The notes beneath the pieces are model-generated. The model saw nothing but the letters and a program-made list of their open reading frames with translations, did no database searches and was not told the DNA's origin. The position numbers and the translations under genes are program-made. 64,000 nt of DNA from NCBI GenBank assembly GCA_022495005.1, contig JAGYXB010001955.1:1-64000 (forward strand), read 5' to 3'. Positions 35,610-52,611 of this stretch are shown here, in pieces (the first letter of the stretch is position 1; every line of letters starts with the position of its first letter). This stretch comes from Rhyacophila brunnea (lineage: Eukaryota > Arthropoda > Insecta > Trichoptera > Rhyacophilidae).

Positions 35610-36690
35610 ACCTATACTCATCCTCACAAAGGTGGAATATATCAACACCAGAAGCAATTTCGTTGAACATAGTTATCGCCCTCCCAATTGGGATTACCAG
35701 TGGCAGGTTGGTTCTTCACCTAGGGAGAATAAACAACTGATGCTCTCTATTTCTAAGATAGTTATCAGGGACACACAGGTCAACACTGCCCAGAATGACA
35801 GAGTTCTCATATATACCTCGTATAAGTTGAAAAAAATACGTAGCTCAATAAAGATTTCTTCTAAATTGCAGACTGCAGTATGTAAGCATACCTAAGAGAA
35901 AGTCAGTTGGATAAAACTACGGATAGTATCCATACAACCTCAAGTAAAGGAGTTTCAAGAATTTCTTCTGAGCCCTCTCCACCATAAGGCCATATTTCAA
36001 CTGATGCGGTGCCCAAACAATAGACCTACTCTCAAGCCTGCTTCGAAATAAAGAATTAAACAAAAGTTTAATACCGTAACATCCGAAAAGACCCGGAAAA
36101 TACGCATGACGAAGCCCAACATGTTAAGCGCCTTGTTACAAATGGTAACAATATGGCTAATAAATGTCAGTTTACTCTCAAATGTGCCAAGGTCCCTTAC
36201 AGATATTTATGACAAAACTCTGCCATGCATCGAGTATTGCAAAAACAACACTTTTGAGGCTCTGGTAAACGACAAAAGATTGCATTTATCAATATTGAAT
36301 TCTTATTTGTTATGCCTGCCCCAATCTAATATATTATCTATATCCAGTTGGATCTGACGACAATCGTCCAAGGTGACAACTTCCAAAAAGAGCTTCAAGT
36401 CATCAGCGAACAACAAAAACATAGCATTTTTATTACCAATGCTATGTCATTTATAAAAATCGTGAACAGCAATGGTCCTAAGTTTGAGCCCTGAGGGATA
36501 CCAGAAAATGTGTAAAAGGTCTGTGTCTGATAAAGGCCGTACGATACGTATTGCTGACGGTTCCTAAAATAACTCCCGAATAGCTTCAAATATTGATTCG
36601 ACAATCCAATAAGTTGGAGTTTTTCCATCAGGATGTCATGATCGACTTTGTCAAATGCTTTTGAGAAGTCATTGTAAGAACAGAATTCTT
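35610..36690 (-). pseudogene. non-LTR retrotransposon reverse transcriptase remnant
   Basis: Minus strand, from 36,680 down: NDFSKAFDKVDHDILMEKLQ (RT motif with the first catalytic Asp), a stretch to SGIPQGSNLGPLLFTIFIND, then after a frame change FADDLKLF (the (Y/F)ADD active site), KLTFISHIVTICNKALNMLG and a C-terminal end near 35,630. Stops and frame changes are scattered through it. The motifs fit a jockey/CR1-like LINE ORF2. The endonuclease region is missing; the element is cut at about 36,690. Confidence 0.85.
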
Positions 36691-36710
36691 ACCAAATTTA
36701 AGTGGATTTT

Positions 36711-37165
36711 TCCAGAGCTTGGAGCGGAGCTCGGAGCAGGAGCATGGAGCAGTGGAACAATGGGGTTTTACCCAGAGCACCGAAAATTTGTAGTGGTCCA
36801 TTGCTCCGGATAATTTTATTATTAATTTTTCGTCTTAAAATTAAATAAAAATATTATATTGGACACTTTGCAACACTGGAATTATTTGAAATACAGCAAC
36901 ACTGCCAAGTGATAAATAACCTCACTTTTTTTGACAGAAGAGGAAGATAATGAAAGAGCGATTTGCTGTCGAAAATTTTGTTTAATAGAGTTAATAATGA
37001 AAATGATAAACCTGATTTACATTGAAAACTACGTATTTTTTTAATTTTTTAACAATAATTGTATACATAATATAATGCCTATTAAAACTTTTTACCCATA
37101 GCAGAGCCCTGGAGAGCAGCTGGAGCAAGTATTAGGTCCCGGAGCGGAACTGGAGCAGAGCAACT
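36711..37165. repeat. GGAGC-rich repeat of unknown class
   Basis: Both ends are dense in GGAGC words (GGAGCGGAGCTCGGAGCAGG at the left; CTGGAGAGCAGCTGGAGCAA and GGAGCGGAACTGGAGCAGAG at the right) around an AT-rich middle. The ends are mostly direct rather than inverted. It abuts the truncated LINE. Confidence 0.35.
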
Positions 37166-37963
37166 CAAAAAAGGGTATACACCAACCCTCTGGTTTTTTC
37201 TCTATATCTTTCCTATTTAATCTTGACATCTCCATGTTTGTCCACAGTCTTCGATCAACGAATAATAATTATCGTATCAGAGGTAATAACTTGTAACAAT
37301 AAACTATTGCAATATCCTATGCATTATTATATAGCCAACTATTCAAATTAAAGAGGAATCAAAATAATGAGACATTGTGGTTTAATTTTACTTTTATTAA
37401 TCTTGATGTTCATAACGCTTTAAACAGTATTGTTATAATATGAATGTAGTAATTGAAATTATAAATGTTTTTTAAAATCGTTTATACATTTTTGTTTTGT
37501 ACTAATTTCAATAAGTCGCTAAGCGAAATGAAACAAATCTTTAATACAATATATAACTAACTACTCACAATAATAAAATGAATGCATTAAATACATCTCT
37601 CACTGAAGCATATTATGACTTTGGTTCATATAATAGTTATTATGTAAACTTTCATTGCATTGTGACAATAATAATATTATAACAGTTACTATAAATGGCT
37701 TGAAATTTTAATCACTTTAGACACAATAATAATATACAATAAATAAAAATATCTATTTAGTACAGATATTAATTGTAGATTTGGACGGATAATTTAAAAC
37801 TAATATTGTAGAAATAGACTTTCTTAACTTAAAAGTGTATTAGGTATAATGTTTAAATAAACTTAGCAAGAAGGTGTAGAAATTATGATTTGTCGATGTT
37901 CTGATGAAGAAGATGTAAAACAACATGACTTTTTCAGAGCACCAATATTACAATAGCTTAAAG
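37166..37963. other. AT-rich stretch, possible 3' flank of the minus-strand gene
   Basis: Contains many TTTATT words that could act as minus-strand AATAAA signals, but nothing distinctive. Confidence 0.35.
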
Positions 37964-38534
37964 CAGCGATTTCCAAACTTTCCAAAGTGGGGGCCCAATT
38001 CAGGATGTGGGGCCCATGATACAATCCATTTGTCAATGAACGATGATGAATTTCGGTTGATAGAATTATCATGCGATAATTCATTGAAACAAAAATCCTA
38101 GTTCAATTTTGATTGAATCGAAGTGAAGAAATAACATAATACTTTGCCAAGAAAAGCAATGCAAGTTGTAAGTAAAGTAGGTACTGCTATACCATTCGCA
38201 ACATCATATTTTTATGCGAAACGGGATTTTCTGCATTAGCTGCAATGAAATCCAAATATCGACCACGTTTATTAGAAAAAGAGTACTTTGTGATAAGAAA
38301 CGAGAACAACCATCGCATGAAAAACAAATTAATTTAAAAATGAATATACTTAATAAAGCACTTGGTAAAATCTTGTTTATTTTTATAATTGATTAAGTTT
38401 TTTTTCTTTGTTGTATTAAGTTGTAAATTTTTGGCTATTTAAAAAGGTGTCTGTATTATTTAATGAAATAAAGGGGGGGAGGCGCCAAGATTAGATTTTT
38501 TTAAAGGTAGTAACATAATGTTTGGAAACCACTG
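37964..38534 (+). mobile_element. internally deleted hAT transposon with perfect 8-bp duplication
   Basis: Ends CAGCGATTTCCAAACTT and, from the other strand, CAGTGGTTTCCAAACATT. GCTTAAAG flanks it on both sides, a perfect 8-bp duplication. The plus strand at 38,205-38,335 carries the decayed dimerisation region (ATSYFYAKRDF, then in the next frame SALAAMKSKYRPRLLEKE). It lies only 51 bp beyond the stop codon of the minus-strand gene, so it is probably inside that gene's 3' UTR. Related to the copy at 738-1357. Confidence 0.92.
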
Positions 38535-38585
38535 GCTTAAAGTATGGTATCCTTATGAAATAAAATTGCATTGTGATACTTAATT

Positions 38586-42958
<4,373 letters not shown>

Positions 42959-42980
42959 TGTGACGTCTTATGTTACACCT

Positions 42981-45117
42981 GGAAAAGAAAAATTACGAAA
43001 TTAATTCATTATCAACAAATAGGTGCCCGGCTTCCCTTGATAAAAAGTGTTTAGAAACACCGTCCTACAATTTTATGCCATACAAACAAGTAAAATATAA
43101 ATGAGCTGTCAATTGCTGGAGAATATAAGTATTTCCCGTTTGGAATATAACTTGTACATTCGGTACCTATTCATGATTTGCAATAAAATGTTTAGTAAAA
43201 ATATGTATTTGGGGCTTGCCGGCTTACCGGGTTTTCTCACAATGTCTGGCCAAGACAATCTGACCCTGCCTGAGAAGATAACAGATGGTCAATAGTAAAG
43301 CGTTTTAAATTTATTGGACCCAAAACATGACATAGCATGAAAGAAACAGGACAAAGAGAGTAGAAAATCGAGTAGAACTGAAGAGTCTGCTAGGACCGGG
43401 TAAGATTCAGGTTGAATTGTCATAACATTTAATACTCGGTCAATGTTCAAGTAATCAGCACCTTATTCACTATGGTATTTTTTCTCCCACTTCATTCATT
43501 ATGGCTTCATTCATATACTTCAAGTAGGCTGTGATCTAGATATTATTCAGTATCAAAACTACAAGCGATCGCCATTCGTCAACTAAAACACATGTATTAT
43601 AATATTTGGCTGAGGTTATGTTAAAAATAATTGATATTTGCTTCCGTAAAACCTGAAAAGTTTGTTATAAATCAATTCTATTCTCTTACTGTACAAAGAG
43701 TCTACTGCGCGACAGTAATAGGACTACGCCTCAGTTTAAAATGCGTGGATTCACACCATTTTTTCCCCTCACTCTTGTAGTGATGCAATATAAATCAAGT
43801 AATATGACGAAGTCATGCGAGCTTCCTCGTGGTTAATTTGAAAACTACTTTAACCTAAACTGTAAAAGAAGTAATGATAGGAATGATTAACATTTCCCTT
43901 TTAGAATGTCATATCAACGTTAAACTTGATATTCCAGCTAAATCTATTATCTACCTATACTCTACAGTTACAGTTACAGATAACTTTTCTGTCCACATTA
44001 AAATCAAGGCAGCAAATATCTGACCTATTAATTATGTTTAAAACCGTAAATTTTATTTACTCTGAATTGTTGAGTATGATCCAGTTTTGTGTCCCTATAA
44101 AATATTGCGTCCTTTTTCACATTGATTTCTTTAAAGCCAACATCTCTGTTTATTCTGCAATACTAATAGTTTATTCTTTTCCAAATAGTTCTTCTATTGA
44201 CATGTTCAATACCTCCATTCAGGCACTGCATTAAATGATTTTTTTCCTGGTGTTTATTCTGGTGTCGCTTTTATGTTATTGTACTTGTTGTTTTTATATT
44301 TCAAATTAAATATAAATTGTATTTTGTTGTTGTTAAACATATTTTCTTTCATAGGGTAATTAAGATAAATAAACAATACAGTTTTAATCATATAATATTA
44401 TTTTCAGGACTCAATTCCTATGGATATATGGTGCAGTTGACCAAAATCTATCCCTTGATCAAGGCGTTGGACATCAGTATTATGGTAACTGTGCGGTTTA
44501 TACACTTAAGACACCCGGTTTTCATGATATCAGGTGGAAGGAGAAAGAGTGGGGTTATAGCATTACTTAGTATAATTACGAAGATATTAAGCCACAAAAT
44601 TTACCACACGATTACACAATAAAAAATACCTACACAATATTGTTACATAGTAGGTACTTTATTGATTAATTTTTGGGATTCTCTGTATATACAACATCTA
44701 TGAAATACAATCCATCTTTGGCGCACAAGTCAGATGATTTACAGACTAAATCTGTGGACTTTTAAATCCGCAGACCACGTTTGTTGGATTTCAAACATGT
44801 TTGCTATTTTAATTGCTGAGTTGCCAGAATTCATCCGTCAACCACTACATAAGTTCGATTAAGTATGCAATCATTCGGACCTAAAAAAAACCTGAAGTAA
44901 TCAATTGTTCTAAAAAAAATTATTAATTGATTTGTTAATTTATGTAATTAGAAAATGAGGGATTTAGCAATTATTTTTTTATTTGAATTTATGAAATTCT
45001 TAAAAGAAAACGTAAAATTTGTTTTCTTTTCACTCCTATATTATTTTATGCAAATCATGTCGACAACACAAAATTTCAGAATTATCGGAATACATTACAA
45101 TATTTTTAACTATCACA
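42981..45117. other. 5' flank of the minus-strand gene, nothing recognised
   Basis: Should contain the upstream non-coding exon and promoter of the 582-residue gene, but I could not place them. The open frames at 43,926-44,234 and 44,317-44,622 have no recognisable motif. Confidence 0.35.
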
Positions 45118-45480
45118 ACCAAGGCCCGAACAAAAACGAACCATAAGTGCGAGTGTGAAAGCATTCGGCACACTTATATCTCCGCAATATGCGTTAGAGT
45201 AAGATAGAATTTCTACGGCTGCATTAAATATTTTTTGTAAACGTTGCTGGTAAATATTGTTTTGAATGACTACATTCATTTAAAAACTGTGAGCTCGTAT
45301 TGCTGAAATTTATTGTTTTTGTGTTAAATATAAAGTTAGTAGTAATTATTTTTAGTTAATTTAGTAGAAAATATGGTTAACTATGTTGTGTTTAAATTTG
45401 GTAGCCGTACTGAGAACCAATATGATGTGATGGCACATATAACATTTCATAGTTAAGTTGATAATAATAAAATTGACATT
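45118..45480 (+). repeat. 360-bp repeat with decayed THAP-like start, copy 1
   Basis: Matches 54,711-55,075 in the same direction over its full length (CATAAGTGCGAGTG, CTTATATCTCCGCAATAT, GTTAATTTAGTAGAAAATAT). Near the 3' end a 27-codon frame (45,373-45,456) begins MVNYVVFKFGSRTEN and ends ITFHS. The layout recalls the start of a THAP domain (MVxxCxxxGCxNRT...FHxFP) with both zinc-binding cysteines lost. It is probably the 5' region of a P-element-like transposon. Confidence 0.6.
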
Positions 45481-46394
45481 CTATGGTGTGTGAACAATTA
45501 ATAGTCACTCTCTTTCCACAACTGTCAAAGCTGGACTCTTTTATCGGTTCATTGATCAGTACAAATACAACAGGACAAATCAGATGACTTTTGTTCTCAG
45601 ACTTTTGGCTTGCCTATGGAGTGTCTGCATTACTCCACATTACAAGGCCCAGTGTGAATAATAAAAGTGGGCAAAAAATTATATTAGGTACCTACTTAGA
45701 TATTAAAAATGTACCTAATATATCAGTGTATGGCGTGAATTTGTTTGATAAATCTAAAAACGTCAATTCTCAGGGCAGCTATTTGTATGTTTGACTTTCT
45801 GTGGTAAATCAGTTTAAGTAAGTATATTATGTTTTTCGATGTTTTTAAATTTTAGTAAAATGATTCTAAATTCATAACAAACAAAATTTAATCCTGATTT
45901 GTAACGGAAAACTAACCTTACAAATAACTGCCCTGAGAATTTATTGATGTAATTAGACTTATTATTATAATATTCATTCACGCCATACAACGTATATTTC
46001 GCGGGTGCTTATAATAATTTACAATGTAATATTATAAAAGTTTGATTTAATATCCACTTTATAAATCTCAATGAACCAAAATACGTTCTATAAGTCTGTT
46101 TATGATACCTATCATAGTACCTACTTATTTCATATTTGACATGGGGTCAAGTGGCTGTAATTCTGTTCACTTGCCGAATACTTAGTAACTGTACTTTACA
46201 CTAAGTGTTCCCAAATTCTCTAGATATATGCATAATATTATATGAGATGAAGTGTTCATCACATTTGCAAATTTTAAGAAACATTGACAGACCAGTGGCG
46301 AAGACTCATTAAACGATTATTTTACCTTTATCATGAAAAATAGTTATAATAAAATTATAATAATAAAAATTAAAACCATTCACTATTATATGAG
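45481..46394. other. AT-rich stretch, nothing recognised
   Basis: No supported gene or repeat. A word GCCATACA..GTATAT near 45,985 and similar words at 45,730 are too short to interpret. Confidence 0.35.
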
Positions 46395-46622
46395 AAGAAT
46401 GCCAGATGTTTTCTTTTCCAACCATGTCCGATCCTAATAGGATCATATTGGCCTCCACATAGTGAAGGTTTGTATTAACAGATTTTGTTTTTTTACGAGA
46501 AATCGATGTCAGCCATTTGCTCATCCTAGTAGGTCCATACTCTGACTCATACACAAATTGAAAAACAATATTAGTAATTGCCAGACCCAGGATTCGAACC
46601 TGGGACCCACAACGCCAAAGGC
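46395..46622 (-). repeat. tRNA-derived SINE
   Basis: On the minus strand: tRNA-like head with B box GGTTCGAATCC in TCCCAGGTTCGAATCCTGGG, then GTCTGGCAA, TTGTTTTTCAATTTGTGT, TATGGACCTACTAGGATGAG, ATTTCTCGTAAAAA, and the 3' part ATGATCCTATTAGGATCGGA then CATGG. The copy at 59,829-60,050 has the same order. Box A is too decayed to recognise. Confidence 0.8.
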
Positions 46623-46930
46623 AATTAAATAAATAAATAATAGTATAGATATCACTACATAATGAATATTTTAATATTTTACATTGTTATTTTTGACAAT
46701 TATTATATAAAATTATTGGGCAGAATTATTCTTACTTCTCCAAAGTGCGATGCTAGTTATTTTGATACAAATATGAGTGAAGATTACAGATCAATAATAA
46801 TTCTATACCAGCTAGGCACTATATTTAGTGGTGTAGCTATCTCATCACAAGAGTATGCAAAACATTGGAGCACAGCCCTAAATCTATGTACGATAGTTTT
46901 TAATAAAATTTATATTATATAGTGTTGTAC

Positions 46931-47661
46931 CAGTGGCGCACCCAGGATTTAATATTGGGGGGGCCCAAGGAGGAGAATGTAAATTAGTCCCATAGGCTCT
47001 TTTTCTTCTTCAGAGCCTAATTTCTCGTTTATCGGACTTTTTTCTATTGCACTCGGTGTACCAACACCATGGTCCCCACATCCTGAAACGGGCACTCAGG
47101 CTAGGATATTTGGCGGCCCCCCTACCTACCGCTAAGATTAAAGGCAGTGTGAAACACTACATTAACGTTTTTCAAATTGTGTTTTAGTTCAAATCAAGGG
47201 TAGGTACTCATACAGTGAATTATTGGCGATTTTTAATACATCTACTTTAATAATGGAGCTGTCGAGTATCGACACATAATAATCAAATAATATATTGCAC
47301 AATTATATAATTGAAAATCTTCAAAGCCATGAAGTATAATAGCGCCGCAGGCGACTTTTTTTACTATTAAAGCTAATTTATGATGTGTGTTCATCTCACT
47401 TATCTGGTCAACCTGACACGCCGGGCCCCCAGGCTAGAGCCCTGTTAGCCCTTCCCAGCCATGACCTACACCACTCCGGAATCCGGGTGGACACTGAGAA
47501 TCTTTTGACAGTTCCATTAGTGTTTCGAAATTTTTGTGTTAGAAATTAAAATCTAAGTATTTTTTCTAAAAAGGGTGCTGGAGAATTACAAATCATTTTT
47601 TTGCCGTGATTTTATTTTTCTAGGGCCCCCTGCCCCCCTCCCCCCCCTGGGTGCGCCACTG
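46931..47661. mobile_element. hAT-type non-autonomous element, copy A
   Basis: Ends CAGTGGCGCACCCAGG and, inverted, CAGTGGCGCACCCAGG followed by a G-run. It is about 80-90% alike to copy B at 51,774-52,611 from end to end. No 8-bp duplication is visible, perhaps because the right flank is rearranged with partial copy C. A fragmentary frame (YxTxLVNxTRRAPR..) has no known domain. Confidence 0.82.
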
Positions 47662-47682
47662 CACAAACCTACCCAACAGAAC

Positions 47683-47860
47683 ACAGCCTAATTTCTCGTT
47701 TATCGGACTTTTGTCTATTGCACTCGGAGTACACCACTCTGGAATTCGGGTGGACACCGAGAATTTTTTGACATTTTCACTAGAGATTGAGTTTCTAAAA
47801 AAACCCGACATTAGTGTTTCGAAATTTTTGTGTTAGAAATTAAAATCTAAGAATTTTTTT
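47683..47860. mobile_element. partial copy C of the same element, lacking the inner block
   Basis: Starts 21 bp after copy A and follows it from CACAGCCTAATTTCTCGTTT to TTGCACTCGG, then jumps to TACACCACTCTGGAATTCGG and continues to TTAAAATCTAAGAA. The roughly 400 bases between these points in copies A and B are absent. Confidence 0.82.
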
Positions 47861-47989
47861 TCTTAAGAAAACCCTTGCACCTGCAAGTATTTGTGCCTTG
47901 TGTTATTGTTCTCAAAATAAATTGATGGTTTTACGTGACGAAATCAACTGAGATCAGACGTCATTATACGTTACTATATAAATAATATT

Positions 47990-48068
47990 TTTTTATTTGT
48001 ATTAGCGGTCTGCAAAACGTTTCTCATATTTTCAGTGGTCCGCAGGTGTAAAAAGGTTGAGAAACACT
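47990..48068 (+). mobile_element. possible hAT end fragment
   Basis: Contains GGTCCGCAGGTGTAAAAAGG then TTGAGAAACACTT, the reverse complement of a common hAT end (CAGTGTTTCTCAACC) with its last base changed. No partner end was located. Confidence 0.35.
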
Positions 48069-48721
48069 TCCCAAGACACCTACTCACAGCTGGTCAAGTG
48101 AATTATTCAAATGAGACAGGTAGGTACTCACTATGGAGGGGCATTTGTTTTCGTCGCTGTTATTATGGGCCATTACGTCACTATTCTAATTTCTAAGACG
48201 ACGACGTAATAATATCTTCCTTATCAAAATTTATTTCGCATTCCTATGTCCACATAATATTTAGAAAGGTGACGTAATAAAACTCGTGACATCACAAAAT
48301 TCACAATATTATGGTTGATGGAGATCAAAATTGGACATATCCAGTCAGTGGCAAAGGGTTCGCTGACATTAACTTGAGCTCAGAAGAAAAACTAAATTAT
48401 ATAATATTAATTATTTATTTTAAAGATGCTGTATTCGGGAATGGATAATAAAACAAATTCACAAGTCATTCTTTAAATCGAATTATTCAAAATTATAAAG
48501 GAGACCAATCAATCCGTAATAGTAAACGTTATTTGTGGCGAAACAAAGTTATTACCTCATTAAAACACGACTGTTGTAATGTAGGTAGTGATTTTTTTAA
48601 GAATGTCGCAGTGAATATGCACCTACCCTAATAGTTGTTTGAGTAAACTTGTGAATCTATCTGCACAATTGTCCTGCGGTCAATTATTGTTTAAATTACG
48701 TGGTGAAGTATTTGTCACTAA
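48069..48721. other. stretch without recognised features
   Basis: One CAGTGGCAAAGGGTTCGC word near 48,346 could be a hAT end but has no partner. Confidence 0.3.
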
Positions 48722-50077
48722 CAGTGGTGTAGTGCTAAATAAAACAGTCTGGGTGCGCTGATTAACTATAATATTTTAATACCACCTCTACCCGCTACAT
48801 TTACCCAATACATAGTTTCATTTTATTATAATTACGATAAAATAAATATTTATCAAACTAAAATAATATAATAATGCATGTGCAATAGAGCTTACAAAAA
48901 ATACCCCTAAAAATTACAATATAACTCATATACCGATACCCCATTTCAATAAGAAAACAAGTCAAAATTTCAGGGTTTTGAGTTAACAATTCAGTTAAAA
49001 AAAGAGTCAAAAATTTCTTTAGTAGGTATGTCATAAATTTGTAAAACCCTTTCTGAGATTTATCATTAATTCAGTTATATACTGAAAATTGTAGATTAAT
49101 TTATTATTAAATTATAAAATGTCATTGTGCATGCTGAACCTAAACTAAAAATAAAAACATTTTCCTCAAAATCAAGGCTCAAATTAAAATGAGAATTTCT
49201 GCAAAAAAAAAATCAAACGCCATTACCTTGAAACAATATTTTTTGAATTGTTTCCCTATTGAACTATGGTATCGATATATAATATTATTTTATAATATTT
49301 TTGGTGTTTTTTTTTTATTTTAATTATTATTTGGTGTATTTTTTATCTATCTAGCTAGGCCTACTCACTAAATTTATCTAAGGAAAGAAGCTTCTTTCTG
49401 TCAGTAATATTGAAAGAAATTTTTAATTTCCAATGGTGATAAATTTTAAACTGGATTTTTAACAATGTTGAGCAAGGATCAGGAGAAGGTAGAAGCCAGT
49501 CACCTCACCGGGAAAATGATTTGGATATGAAAATTAGATTGAGAGAAACCACGTAGTACCTGAGTACATAATAATATGTATCTATATTTTACCAAATAAC
49601 ATGCATGCCCATATCTTTATAAGACAATAATAATGAAATTAAACACGATTATAAAACAAAATATTAAAATATTTTAGTTTTCTTATAAGTCCTTCCACAT
49701 TTCAACGTCTGCTAATTCTAAAACTCTGCATCAACGGGTTTGTGTGTCTGACCGATGATTTCTAAACCATGTTTGTACATAAGTCTTGGGTTTCCGGTTT
49801 TCAATAGGTGGACCATATAGGTTTATGAACATTAAATTGGAGACATGTTTTATTAATAATCTGGATCTATTGTCGGTTATTATTAAATTCATACAAATAA
49901 ATCTTCTTTCACATTCGGCAGACTACACGGTATACTTTTAGACCACTTAATTAATTAACCTGTTTTAAATCCAGCGGAATACGTTTTTAATTTTACAATT
50001 TTATACAATTTATGTTACGCAAAATTTCCAAATCGTCTAGAAAAAAGTGTGGGAGCGCCGACCTCACTACACCACTG
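48722..50077. mobile_element. 1.36-kb hAT element with perfect 8-bp duplication
   Basis: Ends CAGTGGTGTAGTG and CACTACACCACTG are perfect inverted repeats over 13 bases. GTCACTAA stands on both sides, a perfect duplication. The interior is AT-rich; I could not recognise transposase code in it. Confidence 0.85.
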
Positions 50078-50241
50078 GTCACTAACCTAAAATTAACGTC
50101 AAAATAATAAAATATATTATGTACATGTGTGGACATAATATTATACGTATTAATAAATTAGTACATAAATATCATCATAATTCCACAAATCTGCCATTCT
50201 GCGGCTTATTCATCCGCTTCCCGTGTACGTGGGTTGTACAG

Positions 50242-50586
50242 CAATGATTCAAAAACTTTTTTTAATGGAGGAACCCGTATATTTGTAAAATCTCGACGAA
50301 CCCCCAGTTGGGTTCGGCAAAGGTAGAAAAAGAAACATTTTCACTTAACAACCACTTACTTGTTACATAGGTATATCTATAATATTATTATTTTTCATCA
50401 ATTTGTGTTTATTTTAATTATTTTAAATAAAAACCATACCATGAATTCTTAACCCACCCAAACTTTCAAAATGCTTCATTGTGATTTTAAAATCATAATA
50501 ATTGGTTAGGTATTGAAACGTTTTTACGAAATGTAAAAGACGTGGCAAAATTTAGCGAATTCTCGTCGCTCGGTTGGGAATCACTG
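50242..50586. mobile_element. probable short hAT-derived element
   Basis: Left end CAATGATTCAAAAACTTTTT and inverted right end CAGTGATTCCCAACCGAG. Inside are GGAGGAACCCGTATATTTG and CGAACCCCCAGTTGGGTTCG, as in many hAT remnants. The flanks agree at only 4 of 8 positions, so the borders are approximate. Confidence 0.5.
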
Positions 50587-50939
50587 GCATATAGACTCAT
50601 AATTTGATTCATACGTGATAATGCGATGACAATACCTATATTATATTAAATATTAAATACGGCGTTTTAATAATACACATGAAAAAATAGTACCTCATCA
50701 AATATGTGTGTTGATTACGAATTTATTTAAAACCACAATATAAAACATTTTTTTTTTTTTGCTTGATGAAACTTACGAAAAGGTTTACTGTCAAACCGAG
50801 CTATGGATACTACGCTGGCTTTTATATATTTATGATCAATATGCCCTGGTAAATTATCATGAATAGAATAGAGCCACGCTTGAACAACACCACCAAATTA
50901 TCCAACTTATAGAGTATAGACGTTGTTTTACCACAAAAT

Positions 50940-51125
50940 ATTGTTTTCAGCGACGAGGCTCATTTTTGGCTTAACGGGTCTGTTATTAAGCAAAAGTGAC
51001 GCATTTGGGGTGAGATCATTCCAGAATAGACCCCACAGACTCCATTACATCCACAAAAATTCACCGTTTGGTGCTGTTTACACATTGGTAGCAGCATCGT
51101 ACCATTTTTATTTCGAAGTGAACTT
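50940..51125 (+). pseudogene. Tc1/mariner-like transposase fragment
   Basis: One frame with two stops reads FSDEAHFWLNGSVIKQK, RIWGEIIPE and TPLHPQKFTVWCCLHIGSSI then VPFLFRSE. The FSDEAHFxLxGxVxxQNxRIW...HPxxVTVWCGxxxxxIxGPxFF pattern is the second catalytic block of a Tc1/mariner-type transposase. Flanking parts are unrecognisable. Confidence 0.75.
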
Positions 51126-51773
51126 ATTTATGAAATAAATATGAATGTGAAATACTATTGAGTGTGAAACTGAAAATATTACTAAACATTATTGTTTAGA
51201 TTACAAATTTATAGCCAAGCTGAATCTTATTTATAGAGACATTATAAACGAAAATCGCGATAATAAACCAATCTGAAATCAAATATCTTGAATTCGGAAA
51301 TTTTCGAATCTATAAAATCATAAAAGTCGATAAGTAGCCTATCCAATATTGCAGAATCATATGTGTACGAAACTACACACTTCTATTAATTGCCAGCATC
51401 TGTCAAAAACCGGAAACATTTGTTTGCACTTTTTTTGCCAATCATCAGTAAAATGCATAAAGTATTAATAATGTATAAATATTTTCGAAAATAAACCCTG
51501 AAACTGGAATTTATTATAAATTAATGGGATGGGAAATCATTAAGTATTTGGATAAACAATCTACGTAAAATCGCAAACAATGCAAAATTTTCATCACAAG
51601 ATTTATTTTTTATGGCTGCATAAAACTGCATTGCATTGGTATTTCACAAGGCTAAAATAAGTCGTATATCCAATGCACCATCATTATACAAAATATTTAG
51701 GTGAACAATCACAAAGTAAATACAATATGCAAAGCAAAACGTCAAGATGGGCCATCTCACAAACAATACAACA
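51126..51773. other. AT-rich stretch, nothing recognised
   Basis: No supported feature between the transposase fragment and the next hAT element. Confidence 0.4.
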
Positions 51774-52611
51774 CAGTAGCGCACCCAGGATTTAATATTG
51801 GGGGGGGGGCAAGGAGGAGATTGTAAATTAGTCCTATAGGCTCTTTTTCTTCTTCACAGCCTAATTTCTCGTTTATCGGTCTTTTGTCTATTGCACTCGG
51901 TGTACCTACACCATGGTCCCCACATCCTGAAACGGGCCCTCGGGCTAGGATATTTGGGGACCCCCCTACCTACCGCTAAGATTAAAGGCAGTGTGAAACA
52001 CTACATTAACGTTTTTCAAATTATGTTTTAGTTCAAATTAAGGGTACTTATACAGTGAATTATTTGCGGTTTTAATACATCTACTTTAATAATGGTGCTG
52101 TCGAGTATCGACACATAATAATCAAAAAATATATTGCACAATTATATAAGTAATTGAAAATGTTCATGGCTATGAAGTATAATAGCGCGGCAGGCGACTT
52201 TTTTTACTATTAAAGCTAATTTATGATGTGTGTCTATCTCACTTATCTGGTCAACCCGACAAGCCGGGGCCCCCAGGCTAGAGCCCTGTCAGCCCTCCCC
52301 AGCCATGACCTACACCACTCCGTAATTCGGGTGGACACCGAGAATTTTTTGACAGTTCCATTAGGGATTGGGTTTCTAAAAAAACCTGACATTAGTGTTT
52401 CGAAATTTTTGTGTTAGAAATTAAAATCTAAGAAATTTTTGTAAAAAAGATGCTGGAGAATTATTACAAATCATTTTTTTGCCGTGTATTTATTTGTCTA
52501 ATCCCAAAGGTATATTTTATTGGCTTTCAATTTCAGTGTTCAAAATCATTCTGATAATTTTCATTTTTGGGGGGTGCCAGGGCCCCTTGCTCCCCCCTGG
52601 GTGCGCCACTG
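51774..52611. mobile_element. hAT-type non-autonomous element, copy B, perfect 8-bp duplication
   Basis: Ends CAGTAGCGCACCCAGG and, inverted, CAGTGGCGCACCCAGG. ATACAACA stands on both sides. Inside, the segment 51,914-52,317 is bounded by the direct repeat ACCTACACCA (51,904-51,913 and 52,308-52,317) and begins with the block that occurs alone at 34,984-35,093. The ORF 52,223-52,417 has no known domain. Confidence 0.92.

Noticed and set aside
44317..44622. Frame of 101 codons with an AG before GACTCAATTCC and a GT after GATATCAG, like an exon
   Set aside because: The reading has no recognisable domain and the donor (GTGGAA) is weak; a chance frame is more likely.
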